A DNA stretch of 64,000 bases from Pseudomonas neuropathica (lineage in GTDB: Bacteria; Pseudomonadota; Gammaproteobacteria; Pseudomonadales; Pseudomonadaceae): the NCBI RefSeq assembly GCF_015461835.1, contig NZ_JACOPX010000010.1:186001-250000 (forward strand), given 5' to 3'. The notes under the pieces are model-generated. The model had not been told where the DNA came from, made no database searches, and saw only the letters and a program-made list of their open reading frames with translations. Made by a program: the position numbers and the translations under genes. Below, in pieces: positions 17,311 through 27,285 of the stretch (position 1 is the first letter of the stretch; each line of letters opens with the position of its first letter).

Positions 17311-18532
17311 TGATCAAGCGATTCTCGTCGAACTCATTGCTGCTGTAATCGCGGCGAATGCTTGAGTTGCGCCAGCGCAGGTTGAGGTTCTTGAACGCAC
17401 CGCTTTGCAGCGTGTAGCCCAACTCGGATTCGCGCCCCCATTCCTTACCGTCGGTGACGGCCCCGCTGTGCACATTGTCGCCGCTGATGTAACGGTTCAT
17501 CAGGGTCAGACCGGGCACGCCGAGGACGGCGAAGTTGTAGTCATGGCGCAGTTGCCAGGATTTCTCCCGCGCATTGTCGTAACTGTTGTTGTAGCTGTCG
17601 TTGGCCAGCGTTCCGCCGCTGGTGCCGTTGACTCTCATCCAGGCATCGTCGCCGCTGAGCTTTTGCAAACCGAGGTAAAACGTGTTGCCGCCGTAGCGTG
17701 CCGAGAGCAATGCCGAGAACGTACGGTTGTCCAGATCGCCTGCGCGGGCACTGCCATCATCGCGCCCCCGGAAGTAGCCAAGATTGGCGCCCAGCGTCCA
17801 GTCACCCAGTGGTTGGCTATGAACCAATTGCAGATATTGTTGCTGGTAGATGTCCTTTAGCTGAGCATTCCACACGCCGATCATCGTGCGTTTTTCGTTG
17901 AACGCGTATTCGCCGCCGACGAAGTTGAAACGGTCAGAGGTAAACGCGGTTTTGCCCTGCATGAACATGTCTTCCATGCTGGAATCGTTGCGCGGACTGT
18001 TCTGCCGGAACTGACCGCCATACAGGGTCAAACCGGCGATATCCTGTGAAGTAATCTGACCACCACGAAAGGTTTGTGACAACGAGCGACCGTCGTCGGA
18101 ACGCAATATCGGCAACACTGGCATCCACTCGCCGAGCTTGATTTCGGTCTTGCCGATTTTCATTTTCCCGGCGACAGCCAGGCGGCCAAATTGATCGGCA
18201 GGTCGGCCATCACTGTCCAGCGGCAGCAATTGCGTGCCACCCGTGCCTTGACCGCCGTCAAGCTTCAGCGAATACAGGCTCAGCACATCCACACCGAAGC
18301 CGACTGTGCCTTGGGTGAATCCGGAGCGCACATCGAGAATGAAATTCTGCGTCCACTCCTCGGCTTTGCCCTGCGCATTGGCCGGGTTGGTGAAATTACG
18401 ATTGATGTAGAAGTTGCGCAGGTTGAGATTGGCGCTGGCGTCTTCCACAAAGCCTGCGGCGCTCGCCTCGACAGGCAGAGCACAAACGACGGACAGCGTG
18501 AAGACTACGCGGGTATTGGCGGTGATTTTCAT
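17285..18532 (-). CDS. galP: OprD-family outer-membrane porin of the gallate cluster
   Basis: A 415-residue porin with a cleavable signal peptide (MKITANTRVVFTLSVVCAL, cleavage near EASA-AGF). Many alternating aromatic/glycine strands follow, and it ends in a short hydrophobic tail, as expected for an OprD-type beta barrel. It probably lets gallate or related aromatic acids cross the outer membrane. The ATG at 18532 places the signal peptide at the N-terminus; the upstream frame adds 24 unlikely residues. Lies downstream of galT and galA on the same strand. Confidence 0.85.
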   Translation of the reverse strand: MKITANTRVVFTLSVVCALPVEASAAGFVEDASANLNLRNFYINRNFTNPANAQGKAEEWTQNFILDVRSGFTQGTVGFGVDVLSLYSLKLDGGQGTGGTQLLPLDSDGRPADQFGRLAVAGKMKIGKTEIKLGEWMPVLPILRSDDGRSLSQTFRGGQITSQDIAGLTLYGGQFRQNSPRNDSSMEDMFMQGKTAFTSDRFNFVGGEYAFNEKRTMIGVWNAQLKDIYQQQYLQLVHSQPLGDWTLGANLGYFRGRDDGSARAGDLDNRTFSALLSARYGGNTFYLGLQKLSGDDAWMRVNGTSGGTLANDSYNNSYDNAREKSWQLRHDYNFAVLGVPGLTLMNRYISGDNVHSGAVTDGKEWGRESELGYTLQSGAFKNLNLRWRNSSIRRDYSSNEFDENRLIISYPLSLL

Positions 18533-18655
18533 TGTTATTGTTATCCATTTTTTTGGGATGAAGCAGTCCGCTACGCCCGCATGAGCCGGGCGCAGTGAAG
18601 TCATTCAAGGGTGTTGCGAAGCGGCCCGGAACGAGCCGCCGATGACGCCGTGTCG

Positions 18656-19918
18656 TTAGCGTGGGGCCTTGCCCGCTACCGAATAGAGCACCTGCTGATT
18701 ACGGGTTTTCATGAACGCCTCCAGGCTTTCTCCGCGCATCGCCGCGTAGATCTGCAGATTCGGCACCCCGACCACGGCAGCGAGTTTTTCCAGCACGAAA
18801 AAAATCGCCCCGTAGTGAATCAATCCGCGCCAGTCGCGGCGGCGCAGCAGATCCCGCTCGTCATCACTCAGTCCTGCTTCATCGAACAGCGCCTCGGGTT
18901 GGTCAAGGAAACGCTGACGCCAGTGCGGCTCGATCATGCGATGCAAAAACTTGTTCAACCGATAACCTTTGGCGCTGCGTTCCAGGGTGAACGGATAGGT
19001 GCCTTCGAGCTTCTCGATACCCGCCAACTGATGCTGCATGTGCTGCAAGTGCCGCGCAATGACGTCGACGGGAACGGGTCGATCCTGGTTTTCCAGCAGC
19101 AATGTGGCAATGCCGGTCATCGACGGCAGGTAGTAATCCTGGTGCAGGTTTTTCACCGTGGCTGACAGCGCGCCGCGCATGATCAGCCAGGTGATCACTT
19201 CCGAACCTTCCATGCCTCCCAGCGCGGCGTACTCGGCATGGGTCATTTCGGTCAGGCGCTCGGGATCATTGACCAACAGATCAATGAACTGCTGGTCCCA
19301 CTCCGGGTTGTTGAAACCACAGCGTTCGCCGTGCACCTGGTGGGAAACGCCGCCGGTCGCGACGATGGCCACTTTCAAGTCCTCGGGGTAGCTTTCAATA
19401 GCCCGGCGCAGCGCCTGGCCCAACTTGTAGCAGCGCCGCGCACTCGGCACCGGAAACTGCAACACGCCAACCTGCAGCGGCACGATCTCCACCGGCCAGT
19501 CCGGCTCGCACGGCAACAGCGCCGACATCGGCGAGAAGAAGCCATGGTCGAGCGGCTTGTCGCGGAAGAAGCTCATGTCGAATTCATCCGCCACCAGGCT
19601 CTCGCCGATGTGCCGCGACAGCGCCGCATGACCAGCGATCCCCGGCAACTCGCGTGGATTACCGCCCTCATCAGCGACTTCGTAACGTTCATCGACCCCT
19701 AGGGAAAATGCACCATAGTGATCAAAGAAAAACGACGTCACGTGGTCATTGAAGATATAGAACAGCACATCCGGCTGCTGCTCCTTCAGCCACACCTTGA
19801 TCGGCTCGAAGCCACGGAAGATCGGCGCCCAGGCGGCCTCATGCTGCTTGTCGTGATCGACCGCAAAGCCAATGGTCGGGGTGTGAGATACAGCAAGGCC
19901 ACCAATGATGCGTGCCAT
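18656..19918 (-). CDS. galA: Gallate dioxygenase
   Basis: A 420-residue type II (LigAB) extradiol dioxygenase that opens the ring of gallate to 4-oxalomesaconate. The N-terminal LigB-like catalytic domain begins GGLAVSHTPTIGFAVD, with an iron-binding His at about residue 12 and the FNDH segment near residue 56. The C-terminal approximately 130 residues form a fused LigA-like helical domain (RLNKFLHRM, DLLRRRDWRGLI), which is typical of GalA. Lies 24 bases downstream of galT. Confidence 0.94.
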   Translation of the reverse strand: MARIIGGLAVSHTPTIGFAVDHDKQHEAAWAPIFRGFEPIKVWLKEQQPDVLFYIFNDHVTSFFFDHYGAFSLGVDERYEVADEGGNPRELPGIAGHAALSRHIGESLVADEFDMSFFRDKPLDHGFFSPMSALLPCEPDWPVEIVPLQVGVLQFPVPSARRCYKLGQALRRAIESYPEDLKVAIVATGGVSHQVHGERCGFNNPEWDQQFIDLLVNDPERLTEMTHAEYAALGGMEGSEVITWLIMRGALSATVKNLHQDYYLPSMTGIATLLLENQDRPVPVDVIARHLQHMQHQLAGIEKLEGTYPFTLERSAKGYRLNKFLHRMIEPHWRQRFLDQPEALFDEAGLSDDERDLLRRRDWRGLIHYGAIFFVLEKLAAVVGVPNLQIYAAMRGESLEAFMKTRNQQVLYSVAGKAPR

Positions 19919-19942
19919 AACGAGTTCCTTTGTCGAAAAAGA

Positions 19943-21280
19943 TTAATGCGTCAGCAAGGCCCGATTGACTCGGCGCCGTGCATGACCGTTGGCCAGGATC
20001 GCCAGTGCAGCGATAAAGGCAGGCACGCTCAACAGGGCAAACAGCAGCGGTAACCCCAGCCCGAGGCTGAGCACCGCGCCACCGATGAGTGAACCAAAGA
20101 TAGCCCCGAAGCGGCCGATACCCAGCATCCAACTGACGCCCGTGGCGCGGCAATCTGTCGGGTAGTACCCCGGCGCGAAAGCATTGAGGCCGGTTTGCGC
20201 CCCACTCATGCAGAAACCTGCCGCCACTATGCCGACCGCCAGCAGACTGGATTCGAGGCTGAAGGCGCCCAGCAGCAGAATGAAAGCGCCACCCAGAGCG
20301 TAAGACGTGGCAATCACCGCGTTCGGATTACGCCGGTCCATCGCCCAGCCAACTGCGATGGCGCCGACGGTACCGCCAATCTGGAACAGGCCGGTGATGG
20401 TCGCGGCGCGTTCGATGGACAGCCCACCTTCACGCAACAGGGTCGGCATCCAGCCCATGGTCAGGTAGATCACCAGCAACCCCATGAAGTAAGTCGCCCA
20501 CAAGGCGAGCGTGCCGAAGCGATAGCTTTCGTTGAACAACAAGCGCAGCGGTGCTTTTTGCTGAGCCTGCGGTTCGGCAATGACGAATTTCGTCGCTGCG
20601 CTGAACGTGCCGCCCAGCTTGTTCAGCACCTTGGCGATCTGGCTGGCGGGCGCGTTGCGTGCGGCGAGAAAACGCGCCGACTCAGGCAGCAACAGCCACA
20701 TCAAGGGCAGCAGCAACATCGGCAGAATCCCGCCGGCGAGCAACACCGACTGCCAGCCGTGATGGGGAATCAACCACGCTGCGAGAAATCCGCCCAACCC
20801 CGACCCCATATTGAATCCGGTGAACATGATCGTGATGAACAGTGACCGATTGCGTTCCGGCAAATACTCGGACAGCAGTGTGGTGGTGTTGGGCAACGCT
20901 GCGCCCAGCGCCACACCGGTCAGCAGACGCAAGGCCGCCAGTTCGTAGGGATTGCGCGCAAAGGCGCAGGCCAGGCTCAGCACGCTGAAGCCAGTCACCG
21001 CCGTCAGTAGTACCTTTTTGCGGCCGATTCGGTCGGCGTAAGGGCCAGCAGTCAGCGCGCCGATCGCCAGCCCAATCATGCCCGCGCTCATCACCGGGCC
21101 AAACGCCGCTTTCGAAAGCCCCCACTCTTGAATCAACGAGGGGGCAATAAATCCCATCACCGCGACGTCGAAGCCATCGAAAAGCACTATGAAAAAACAT
21201 AAACCCATAATCAGCCACTGGTACGGCACCACTTTTCGGTTGTCGATCCACGCTTTGATATCGACCGTTTCACTCGTCAT
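19943..21280 (-). CDS. galT: Gallate MFS transporter (aromatic acid:H+ symporter type)
   Basis: A 445-residue AAHS-family permease. The first helix ends with FDGFDVAVMGFIAPSL, the DGxD signature of aromatic-acid symporters, and the loop ADRIGRKKVLL follows helix 2. It imports gallate across the inner membrane in symport with protons. It is the first gene of galT-galA-galP. The downstream genes define the substrate as gallate; the family alone would not. Confidence 0.92.
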   Translation of the reverse strand: MTSETVDIKAWIDNRKVVPYQWLIMGLCFFIVLFDGFDVAVMGFIAPSLIQEWGLSKAAFGPVMSAGMIGLAIGALTAGPYADRIGRKKVLLTAVTGFSVLSLACAFARNPYELAALRLLTGVALGAALPNTTTLLSEYLPERNRSLFITIMFTGFNMGSGLGGFLAAWLIPHHGWQSVLLAGGILPMLLLPLMWLLLPESARFLAARNAPASQIAKVLNKLGGTFSAATKFVIAEPQAQQKAPLRLLFNESYRFGTLALWATYFMGLLVIYLTMGWMPTLLREGGLSIERAATITGLFQIGGTVGAIAVGWAMDRRNPNAVIATSYALGGAFILLLGAFSLESSLLAVGIVAAGFCMSGAQTGLNAFAPGYYPTDCRATGVSWMLGIGRFGAIFGSLIGGAVLSLGLGLPLLFALLSVPAFIAALAILANGHARRRVNRALLTH

Positions 21281-21609
21281 GCTCTCACCTTCTTATTTTT
21301 GTAGAAGTCCCGACGGACAAGGCCTGTAAGTAGACCGTCCACGCTGAACGATGAAGGTGACTGTAAAGCCGCAGGTATACCGCCCGCCTCTGGGAAATCC
21401 TTAAGCAGGTATCGGTTTTTCTTATCGGGGGATCAACAGAGATAAACAGAGCGTGGTAGAGCGAGGAGTTGATGAACATGGCGCGAGCGGCCGCTAGAGG
21501 ATGACGAAATGCCAACGGCCCTTATGTAACCAGAAAACATGCCGATACCGTGCAGCAGCACGGAAGCACCGCAGCAGCACTTACTTCATGGACGGCAGGA
21601 GCCCAAACA
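21281..21609. other. Intergenic region upstream of galT
   Basis: About 330 bases lie between the start of galT (leftward) and the start of a small membrane protein (rightward), so two divergent promoters should be here. I see no RNA gene, repeat or supported open frame, and no clear terminator. Confidence 0.45.
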
Positions 21610-22071
21610 ATGTTGGAACACCTCTGGCGCAGCATCCATTCCCCGGACTACTTGCCCAACGTACTGGACTGGATGCTCCATATTCTCCTCAGCCCGTTCA
21701 TGGTGATCATGTGCCTGATGGTCGGCGCGCTGGCGGGAAAATGGTGGAGAGCACTGCCCTACGGCAGTCTGACTTGTTATGTGGTTTTTCTGAGCCGGTC
21801 TTCTTTCTATCGCTGGGAAAGCATTTTCCCCCTGGCTGGCCTGCCTGCGCTGGCGATAGATGGCGCACTGCTTGCGCTGCTCGGTTTTTATTTGAAAGGC
21901 GTACTCAGAACCCGCGCAGACGCAAAAGCCGAAGGCCATTGGCTGCGCAGGCTTTATCAAGGCCTTAAGGTTTTTCTGCTGACGATCATGGTGATGTTCT
22001 GGGGATTGGTCGTGCTGTTTGTCGTGGTCTTCACGGTCTCGGTCGCGACCCAACCGTCATTGGTGCATTGA
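21610..22071 (+). CDS. Small integral membrane protein, unknown function
   Basis: A 153-residue protein with about four hydrophobic segments (FMVIMCLMVGALAG, YVVFLSRSSF region, LAIDGALLALLGFYL, FLLTIMVMFWGLVVLFVVVF). The ATG at 21610 has AGGAG 8 bases upstream and is preferred over an ATG at 21550. No family is recognised. Convergent with the next MFS gene, 16 bases apart. Confidence 0.65.
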   Translation: MLEHLWRSIHSPDYLPNVLDWMLHILLSPFMVIMCLMVGALAGKWWRALPYGSLTCYVVFLSRSSFYRWESIFPLAGLPALAIDGALLALLGFYLKGVLRTRADAKAEGHWLRRLYQGLKVFLLTIMVMFWGLVVLFVVVFTVSVATQPSLVH

Positions 22072-22087
22072 GCAGCCTCCTGCTCGA

Positions 22088-23320
22088 TCAGACAAATCGG
22101 GACTCCGGATCGCCGGAAACAGCGGCCGACTCAACAAGATGAACTTCAGTGGCATTGCGACCCGCCAGCCAGGCAAGCACAGACGCGGCGACCAGCACCG
22201 CCGCACTGAGCTCGAATGTGGCTTTGTATCCGCTCAGGTCAAAAGCCAGACCGCCAATGATTGCGCCTCCGGCGATCGCCAGTTGCACAATCGCCACGAG
22301 CAAGCCGCCTCCGGCTTCCGCATCATCCGGAAGCGTCTGCGCCAGCCATGTCCACCAGCCAACCGGCGCGGCCGTAGCAACCAGTCCCCAGAGTCCGAGC
22401 AACATGGCGGTGAGTACCGGTGATTTGCCGAAGCTGACCAACGCCAGCGCGATGGCCGCCATGATCAGCGGGATGATGGTCAACGTGCGGTAGAGGCCGC
22501 GACCCATAAACCTTTCAATCAGAAAGGTGCCGATAAAACCGGCCAGTCCCAACCCCAGCAACATCAAGGACAACGTAGAAACACTGACGCCCGTCACGCC
22601 TTCAAGAAAGGGCCGCAGGTAGGTGAACAGCATGAACTGCCCCATGAAAAACACGCTGACGGCGATCATGCCCAAGGCCACTGGCAATTGCTTCATCAGG
22701 CGCAGGACGTTGCCGCTACCGGCCTGGTGCTCGGCCTTGAACGACGGAAGGCTGATCAGCAGCCACCCGGCGGCCAGCACCGCGACTGGAACCACACAGA
22801 AGAACGCGCCGCGCCAGCCGATCAGCGAACCGAGAAAGCTCCCCGCCGGAGCGGCGATAACCGTGGCGAGAGCGTTACCGCCATTGACGATGGCCAGCGC
22901 TCGCGAAACCTGTTCAGGTTTTACCAGGCGCATCGCAGTCGCTGCCGACAGTGACCAGAAACCACCAATCGCTATTCCGATCAACGCACGTCCAAACATG
23001 AATGACGGGTAACCCGGCGCGACCGCGACGACCGTGCCGGAGACGATCATCAGCAAGGTCAGGCCCAGCAGCAACTTCTTGCGCTCGATGCGAGCGGCGA
23101 CCGAGGCGATCAACAGGCTGGTGATCAAGGCAAAGGCTCCGGACACGGAAATCCCCTGCCCGGCCTGGCCTTCGGTGATGTGCAGGTCTGCCGCAATCGG
23201 CGTCAGCAGGCTGACCGGCATGAACTCTGAAGCGACCAAAGCGAATGCGGCCAGCGACATGGCCAGCACGGCGCTCCAGCCGCCTGTTCTTTTAGAAGGA
23301 TCTGTAGAAGGAAACGTCAT
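22088..23320 (-). CDS. MFS transporter, DHA1 type
   Basis: A 410-residue permease with twelve hydrophobic segments and DHA1 features (FALVASEFMPVSLLTPIAADL in helix 1; AARIERKKLLL after helix 2). The ATG at 23320 starts just before helix 1; upstream extension adds 37 unlikely residues. An AraC-type gene lies 230 bases away on the opposite strand and may control it. It resembles nucleoside or sugar efflux permeases (NepI/YdeA-like), but the substrate is uncertain. Confidence 0.83.
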   Translation of the reverse strand: MTFPSTDPSKRTGGWSAVLAMSLAAFALVASEFMPVSLLTPIAADLHITEGQAGQGISVSGAFALITSLLIASVAARIERKKLLLGLTLLMIVSGTVVAVAPGYPSFMFGRALIGIAIGGFWSLSAATAMRLVKPEQVSRALAIVNGGNALATVIAAPAGSFLGSLIGWRGAFFCVVPVAVLAAGWLLISLPSFKAEHQAGSGNVLRLMKQLPVALGMIAVSVFFMGQFMLFTYLRPFLEGVTGVSVSTLSLMLLGLGLAGFIGTFLIERFMGRGLYRTLTIIPLIMAAIALALVSFGKSPVLTAMLLGLWGLVATAAPVGWWTWLAQTLPDDAEAGGGLLVAIVQLAIAGGAIIGGLAFDLSGYKATFELSAAVLVAASVLAWLAGRNATEVHLVESAAVSGDPESRFV

Positions 23321-23550
23321 GGGAACGACCTGTGATGCGAAAAAACGGGTGGATGTGATGCGCAGGGGCAAGCAGTTCGACGCCCATCCGGGCACTGCCC
23401 CTGTAACAGATAGACACATTCTCCCGGTCAATCCGGCCCTTCCCTAGTGCATTCCTCTTGAATGCTTGCCTGATCCTCTGGCGATGCAGGGTGATGGATA
23501 GGAAACGTCTCGCGCGCGGATTAGAGTTCGGTCAACAGGAGTAACCCGAC

Positions 23551-24483
23551 ATGATCCCTACCCCTCTGCCCCAGAAATCGCCTTTGGCGTTGCACATTGA
23601 CCCGCGCGTGAGCGCACCGGGTGACTTCGCCACGGCCATCCCTGGCTTGTCGCTGTTTCGTCGCGACCAACCGGCGCCCCCCGCCGTGTGCATGATCGAA
23701 CCGAGCCTGATTCTCGTCGGTCGCGGTGAAAAACGTCTGTGGGTCGGTGGTGAGGGTTACAGCTATGACCCTTCACGTTTTCTGGTGACGTCGCTGGACC
23801 TGCCCGCCAACTCCGAAGTGATGCTCGCCAGCCCCGAACAGCCCTGTGTCGGGCTGGTGCTGAAACTGGATGTCGGCATGCTCGCCGAAGTCATCACCAA
23901 GAGCGGCTTGCCGGCCAAGCGCCAGCCAGCAACGGGCACAGGGGCGGCGATTGGCAGCCTGTCGTCTGCGCTGGAGGGCGCGCTCGATCGCCTGCTGGCA
24001 CTGCTTGATGAACCCGAGGCAATCCCGGTGCTGGCGCCGCTGATTCTGCGCGAAATCCACTATCGCTTGCTGCACACCGACCAAGGCGCGCGGCTGCGGC
24101 AGATCACGGCCGTCGATGGTCAGGGTTATCGCATCGCCAAAGCGATTGACTGGCTCAAGCTCAACTACGCCGATGCCCTGCGCATCGACGATCTGGCCGC
24201 GCGGGTGCAGATGAGCGCGCCGACCTTTCACCATCATTTCCGTCAGCTCACCGGCATGAGTCCGCTGCAGTACCAGAAATGGCTGCGGCTCAACGAAGCG
24301 CGGCGGCTGATGCTGGTCGAGCGCCTCGACGTTTCGCGGGCGGCGTTTGCGGTCGGCTATGAAAGTCCGTCGCAGTTCAGCCGCGAATATGCCCGGCTGT
24401 TCGGCACCGCGCCGAGTCGGGACATCGCCCTTTTGCGCGGGCAGCCATTCGAGGCGGAAGCGCTCGGCACAGTCGCGAATTGA
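23551..24483 (+). CDS. AraC-family transcriptional regulator
   Basis: A 310-residue regulator with an N-terminal AraC-type cupin sensor domain (about residues 20-170) and two C-terminal helix-turn-helices, RIDDLAARVQMSAPTFHHHF near 218 and VSRAAFAVGYESPSQFSREY near 265. It is divergent from an MFS gene and 77 bases upstream of the molybdenum dehydrogenase operon on the same strand, so either could be its target. The effector is not known. Confidence 0.9.
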   Translation: MIPTPLPQKSPLALHIDPRVSAPGDFATAIPGLSLFRRDQPAPPAVCMIEPSLILVGRGEKRLWVGGEGYSYDPSRFLVTSLDLPANSEVMLASPEQPCVGLVLKLDVGMLAEVITKSGLPAKRQPATGTGAAIGSLSSALEGALDRLLALLDEPEAIPVLAPLILREIHYRLLHTDQGARLRQITAVDGQGYRIAKAIDWLKLNYADALRIDDLAARVQMSAPTFHHHFRQLTGMSPLQYQKWLRLNEARRLMLVERLDVSRAAFAVGYESPSQFSREYARLFGTAPSRDIALLRGQPFEAEALGTVAN

Positions 24484-24560
24484 ACGAACACCGGTGATGC
24501 GCCTCGCCGCGCGTCACCGCTCATAACAATGCACGTCAACCGATGATCAGCGGGTGAATC

Positions 24561-25016
24561 ATGGAACTACGAATCAACCAGAAGACCTATCAGGTCGATG
24601 CCGACGCCGATACGCCCTTGCTGTGGGTGATCCGCGATGATCTGGGCATGACCGGGACCAAGTACGGCTGCGGACTGGCGCAATGCGGCGCCTGCTCGGT
24701 GCTGGTGGATGGCAGCGTCGTGCGCTCGTGTGTCACGCCGGTGGCGGGTGTCGTCGGCCGCGAGGTCACCACGATTGAGGCCATCGAAAGCGATGACGTG
24801 GGCAAACGGGTGGTCTCGACCTGGGTCGATCTGCAGGTCGCGCAGTGCGGCTACTGCCAGTCCGGGCAGGTGATGGCCGCCACTGCGCTGCTCAAACAAA
24901 ACCCTAAACCGAGTGATGCGCAGATCGAAGCGGCGATGGTCAATCTGTGCCGCTGCGGTACTTACAATGCGATTCATGCCGCCGTGCAAGAGCTGGCCGG
25001 CAAGGGAGACGCGTGA
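24561..25016 (+). CDS. [2Fe-2S] subunit of a molybdenum aldehyde/isoquinoline-type dehydrogenase
   Basis: A 151-residue iron-sulphur subunit with two clusters: plant-ferredoxin type CGLAQCGAC...C (about residues 37-55) and the alpha-helical CGYC...CRC (about 98-135). It passes electrons from the molybdenum site of the large subunit to the cytochrome encoded two genes on. Its stop TGA overlaps the next start as ATGA-like coupling (TGATG). Related to IorA and the small subunit of membrane-bound aldehyde dehydrogenases. Confidence 0.92.
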   Translation: MELRINQKTYQVDADADTPLLWVIRDDLGMTGTKYGCGLAQCGACSVLVDGSVVRSCVTPVAGVVGREVTTIEAIESDDVGKRVVSTWVDLQVAQCGYCQSGQVMAATALLKQNPKPSDAQIEAAMVNLCRCGTYNAIHAAVQELAGKGDA

Positions 25017-27268
25017 TGAACGTTCGAATCGACCCTTCACTGCAAGCCTCAGCACTGGATCTGCACGAACCGATCAATGTTTCGCGCAGACGTTTTCTCA
25101 CCGGTACCGCCGTCGGCGCACTGGTCCTCGGCTTCGGCCTGCCGCTGGGTGCGACGCGCGTGCAAGCTGCCGTTGCAACGGCGACGGCTGAGCGCGGCAC
25201 GCAGGTCCCGGCGTTTCTCGAAATCCGTCCGGACAACCGCGTGCGCCTGCTCTGCCCGTTCATGGAGGGCGGGCAAGGTACGTTCACCGCAATGGCGCAG
25301 ATTGTCGGTGAAGAGCTGGATGCCGACCCGGCGACCTTCCTGGTCGAAGCGGCGCCGCCCGGCGAAGCCTATGTGGTGTTGGAAAACGGCATGCGCATCA
25401 CCGGCGGCAGCATGTCGGTGCGCATGAGCTACCCGGTCATGCGCCGCCTCGGCGCCCTCGCCCGCGCCATGTTATTGCAGGCGGGTGCGCAGCAACTTGG
25501 CGTACCAGTGAGCGAGTTGAGCACCGAGCCAGGCAAAGTCGTGCACGCCAAGTCGGGCCGCTCGCTGGCTTACGGTGAACTGGCCGAGCGCGCGATGGAT
25601 CTGCCGGTTCCCGATCCGGCCTCCGTGAAGCTGCGTGATCCGAGCCAGTTCCGCTGGATCGGCAAACCGGTGAAGCGCCTCGATGCTTACGACAAGTCCA
25701 CCGGCAAGGCGCTGTACAGCATCGACCTGAAGGTCGACGACATGCTCCATGCCGCCGTGCAACATGCCCCGCGCCTGGGAATGACCGTAGGCAACCTGCG
25801 CAACGAAGAGCAGGTCAAGGCAATGAAAGGCGTGCATTCCGTGCATCGTCTGCCAGGTGCCGTGGCGGTGGTCGCCGAGCGCTGGTGGCACGCCAAACGT
25901 GCCGTTGAGGCGATTCAGGTTGACTGGCAAGAACCAACGGCCGACAGCAACGTGCGGCCGATGCCCGCTGACTTTTCCAGCGATGCCTGGTTCAAGCGTC
26001 TCGCTGAAGATAAAGGCCCGGCCAAAGATGATGAAAACGAAGGCGACGTGGCGGCGATTCTCAAGGAGACCAAGACCCGGATTGACGCCACTTACCACAA
26101 CCAATACTTGAACCACGGCCAGTTGGAGCCGCCTTCAGCACTGGCTCGATTCAACCCGGACGGTTCGCTGGAAGTCTGGTTGCCGAATCAGGCGCCGGAC
26201 ATGTTCCGCGCCGACATTGCCAAACGCACAGGGCTGGATCCGTCACGCATCACCTTGCATTCGCCGCTGCTGGGTGGCTTCTTCGGTCGGCATTTTCTCT
26301 ACGACTCGGCCAGTCCCTATCCGCAGGCGATCGCGCTGGCGAAAGCGGTTGGCCGTCCGGTCAAACTGATCTGGAGTCGCGAGGAAGAATTTCTGCGTGA
26401 CGTGCTCCGCCCCGTTGCCGCGGTGAATTTCCGCGCCGCGCTGGACAGCGACGGCTGGCCGCTGGCAATCGAAGCGATCAGTGCCACCGAAGGCCCAACC
26501 GAAGCGCTCGCTGGCAAGCAAGGTGAAAAGCTCGATCCGACGGCGCTTGAAGGTTTGTCGGGCAAGTCCTACGCAATCGCCAACAAACGCATCGCGCAGA
26601 TCTACGTCAAAGGCCCGGCGATGCTCGGTTACTGGCGTTCGGTGGGCAATTCCCTCAATGACTTCTTCTATGAATCGTTCCTCGATGAACTGGCTGACAA
26701 GGGCGGCAAGGATCCATTTGATCTGCGCCTGCATCTGTTACGCGACAACAAGCGCTTGACCACTCTGCTGCAAGCGGTGGGTGAACTGTCCGGAGGCTGG
26801 AAGCGCGGGCCGTTTACCGCCGAGGATGGCAGCAAACGTGCGCGCGGCGTGGCCATGGCTTCGCCGTTCGGTACCGAGACGGCGGTGATCGCCGAGGTGT
26901 CCATCGAGAACGGTCAGGTCAAGGTGCACGACATCTGGCAGGCGATCGATCCGGGCAGCATCGTCAACCCGGCGATTGTCGAAGCGCAAGTCAATGGCGC
27001 CGTGGCGCTGGGGCTGTCGCAAACGCTGGTGGAAGAAGCCGTGTGGATTGATGGCAAACCCCGGGCGCGCAACTACGACTTGTATCCGATCCTGCCGCCT
27101 GCGCGGATGGCTCGGGTCCATGTGCGTGTGGTCGAGAGTGGCGAAAAAATGGGCGGCATCGGTGAACCGCCGCTGCCTGCGGTCGCGCCCGCCGTCGCTA
27201 ACGCGGTGGCAAGGCTAACCGGTCAGCGGGTGCGCAGCCTGCCGATGAGCCGACACACCTTCACTTGA
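25016..27268 (+). CDS. Molybdopterin-binding large subunit of an aldehyde/isoquinoline-type dehydrogenase, Tat-exported
   Basis: A 750-residue catalytic subunit of the xanthine-oxidase family. Near residue 23 it carries a twin-arginine signal (SRRRFLTGTAVGALVLGFG), so the folded, cofactor-loaded complex should be exported to the periplasm. Two tandem molybdopterin-binding halves follow; GGFFGRHF near the middle and GGIGEPPLPAVAPAVANAV at the end (with the catalytic Glu) are typical. The start ATG overlaps the preceding stop. The true substrate, an aldehyde or N-heterocycle, is uncertain. Confidence 0.9.
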   Translation: MNVRIDPSLQASALDLHEPINVSRRRFLTGTAVGALVLGFGLPLGATRVQAAVATATAERGTQVPAFLEIRPDNRVRLLCPFMEGGQGTFTAMAQIVGEELDADPATFLVEAAPPGEAYVVLENGMRITGGSMSVRMSYPVMRRLGALARAMLLQAGAQQLGVPVSELSTEPGKVVHAKSGRSLAYGELAERAMDLPVPDPASVKLRDPSQFRWIGKPVKRLDAYDKSTGKALYSIDLKVDDMLHAAVQHAPRLGMTVGNLRNEEQVKAMKGVHSVHRLPGAVAVVAERWWHAKRAVEAIQVDWQEPTADSNVRPMPADFSSDAWFKRLAEDKGPAKDDENEGDVAAILKETKTRIDATYHNQYLNHGQLEPPSALARFNPDGSLEVWLPNQAPDMFRADIAKRTGLDPSRITLHSPLLGGFFGRHFLYDSASPYPQAIALAKAVGRPVKLIWSREEEFLRDVLRPVAAVNFRAALDSDGWPLAIEAISATEGPTEALAGKQGEKLDPTALEGLSGKSYAIANKRIAQIYVKGPAMLGYWRSVGNSLNDFFYESFLDELADKGGKDPFDLRLHLLRDNKRLTTLLQAVGELSGGWKRGPFTAEDGSKRARGVAMASPFGTETAVIAEVSIENGQVKVHDIWQAIDPGSIVNPAIVEAQVNGAVALGLSQTLVEEAVWIDGKPRARNYDLYPILPPARMARVHVRVVESGEKMGGIGEPPLPAVAPAVANAVARLTGQRVRSLPMSRHTFT

Positions 27269-27285
27269 TCAGCGCCGGAGCGTCC

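Noticed and set aside
21487..21499. GCGGCCGCTAGAG, which looks like a cloning-site remnant
   Set aside because: A single NotI-type site can arise by chance in GC-rich DNA, and nothing around it looks like vector.
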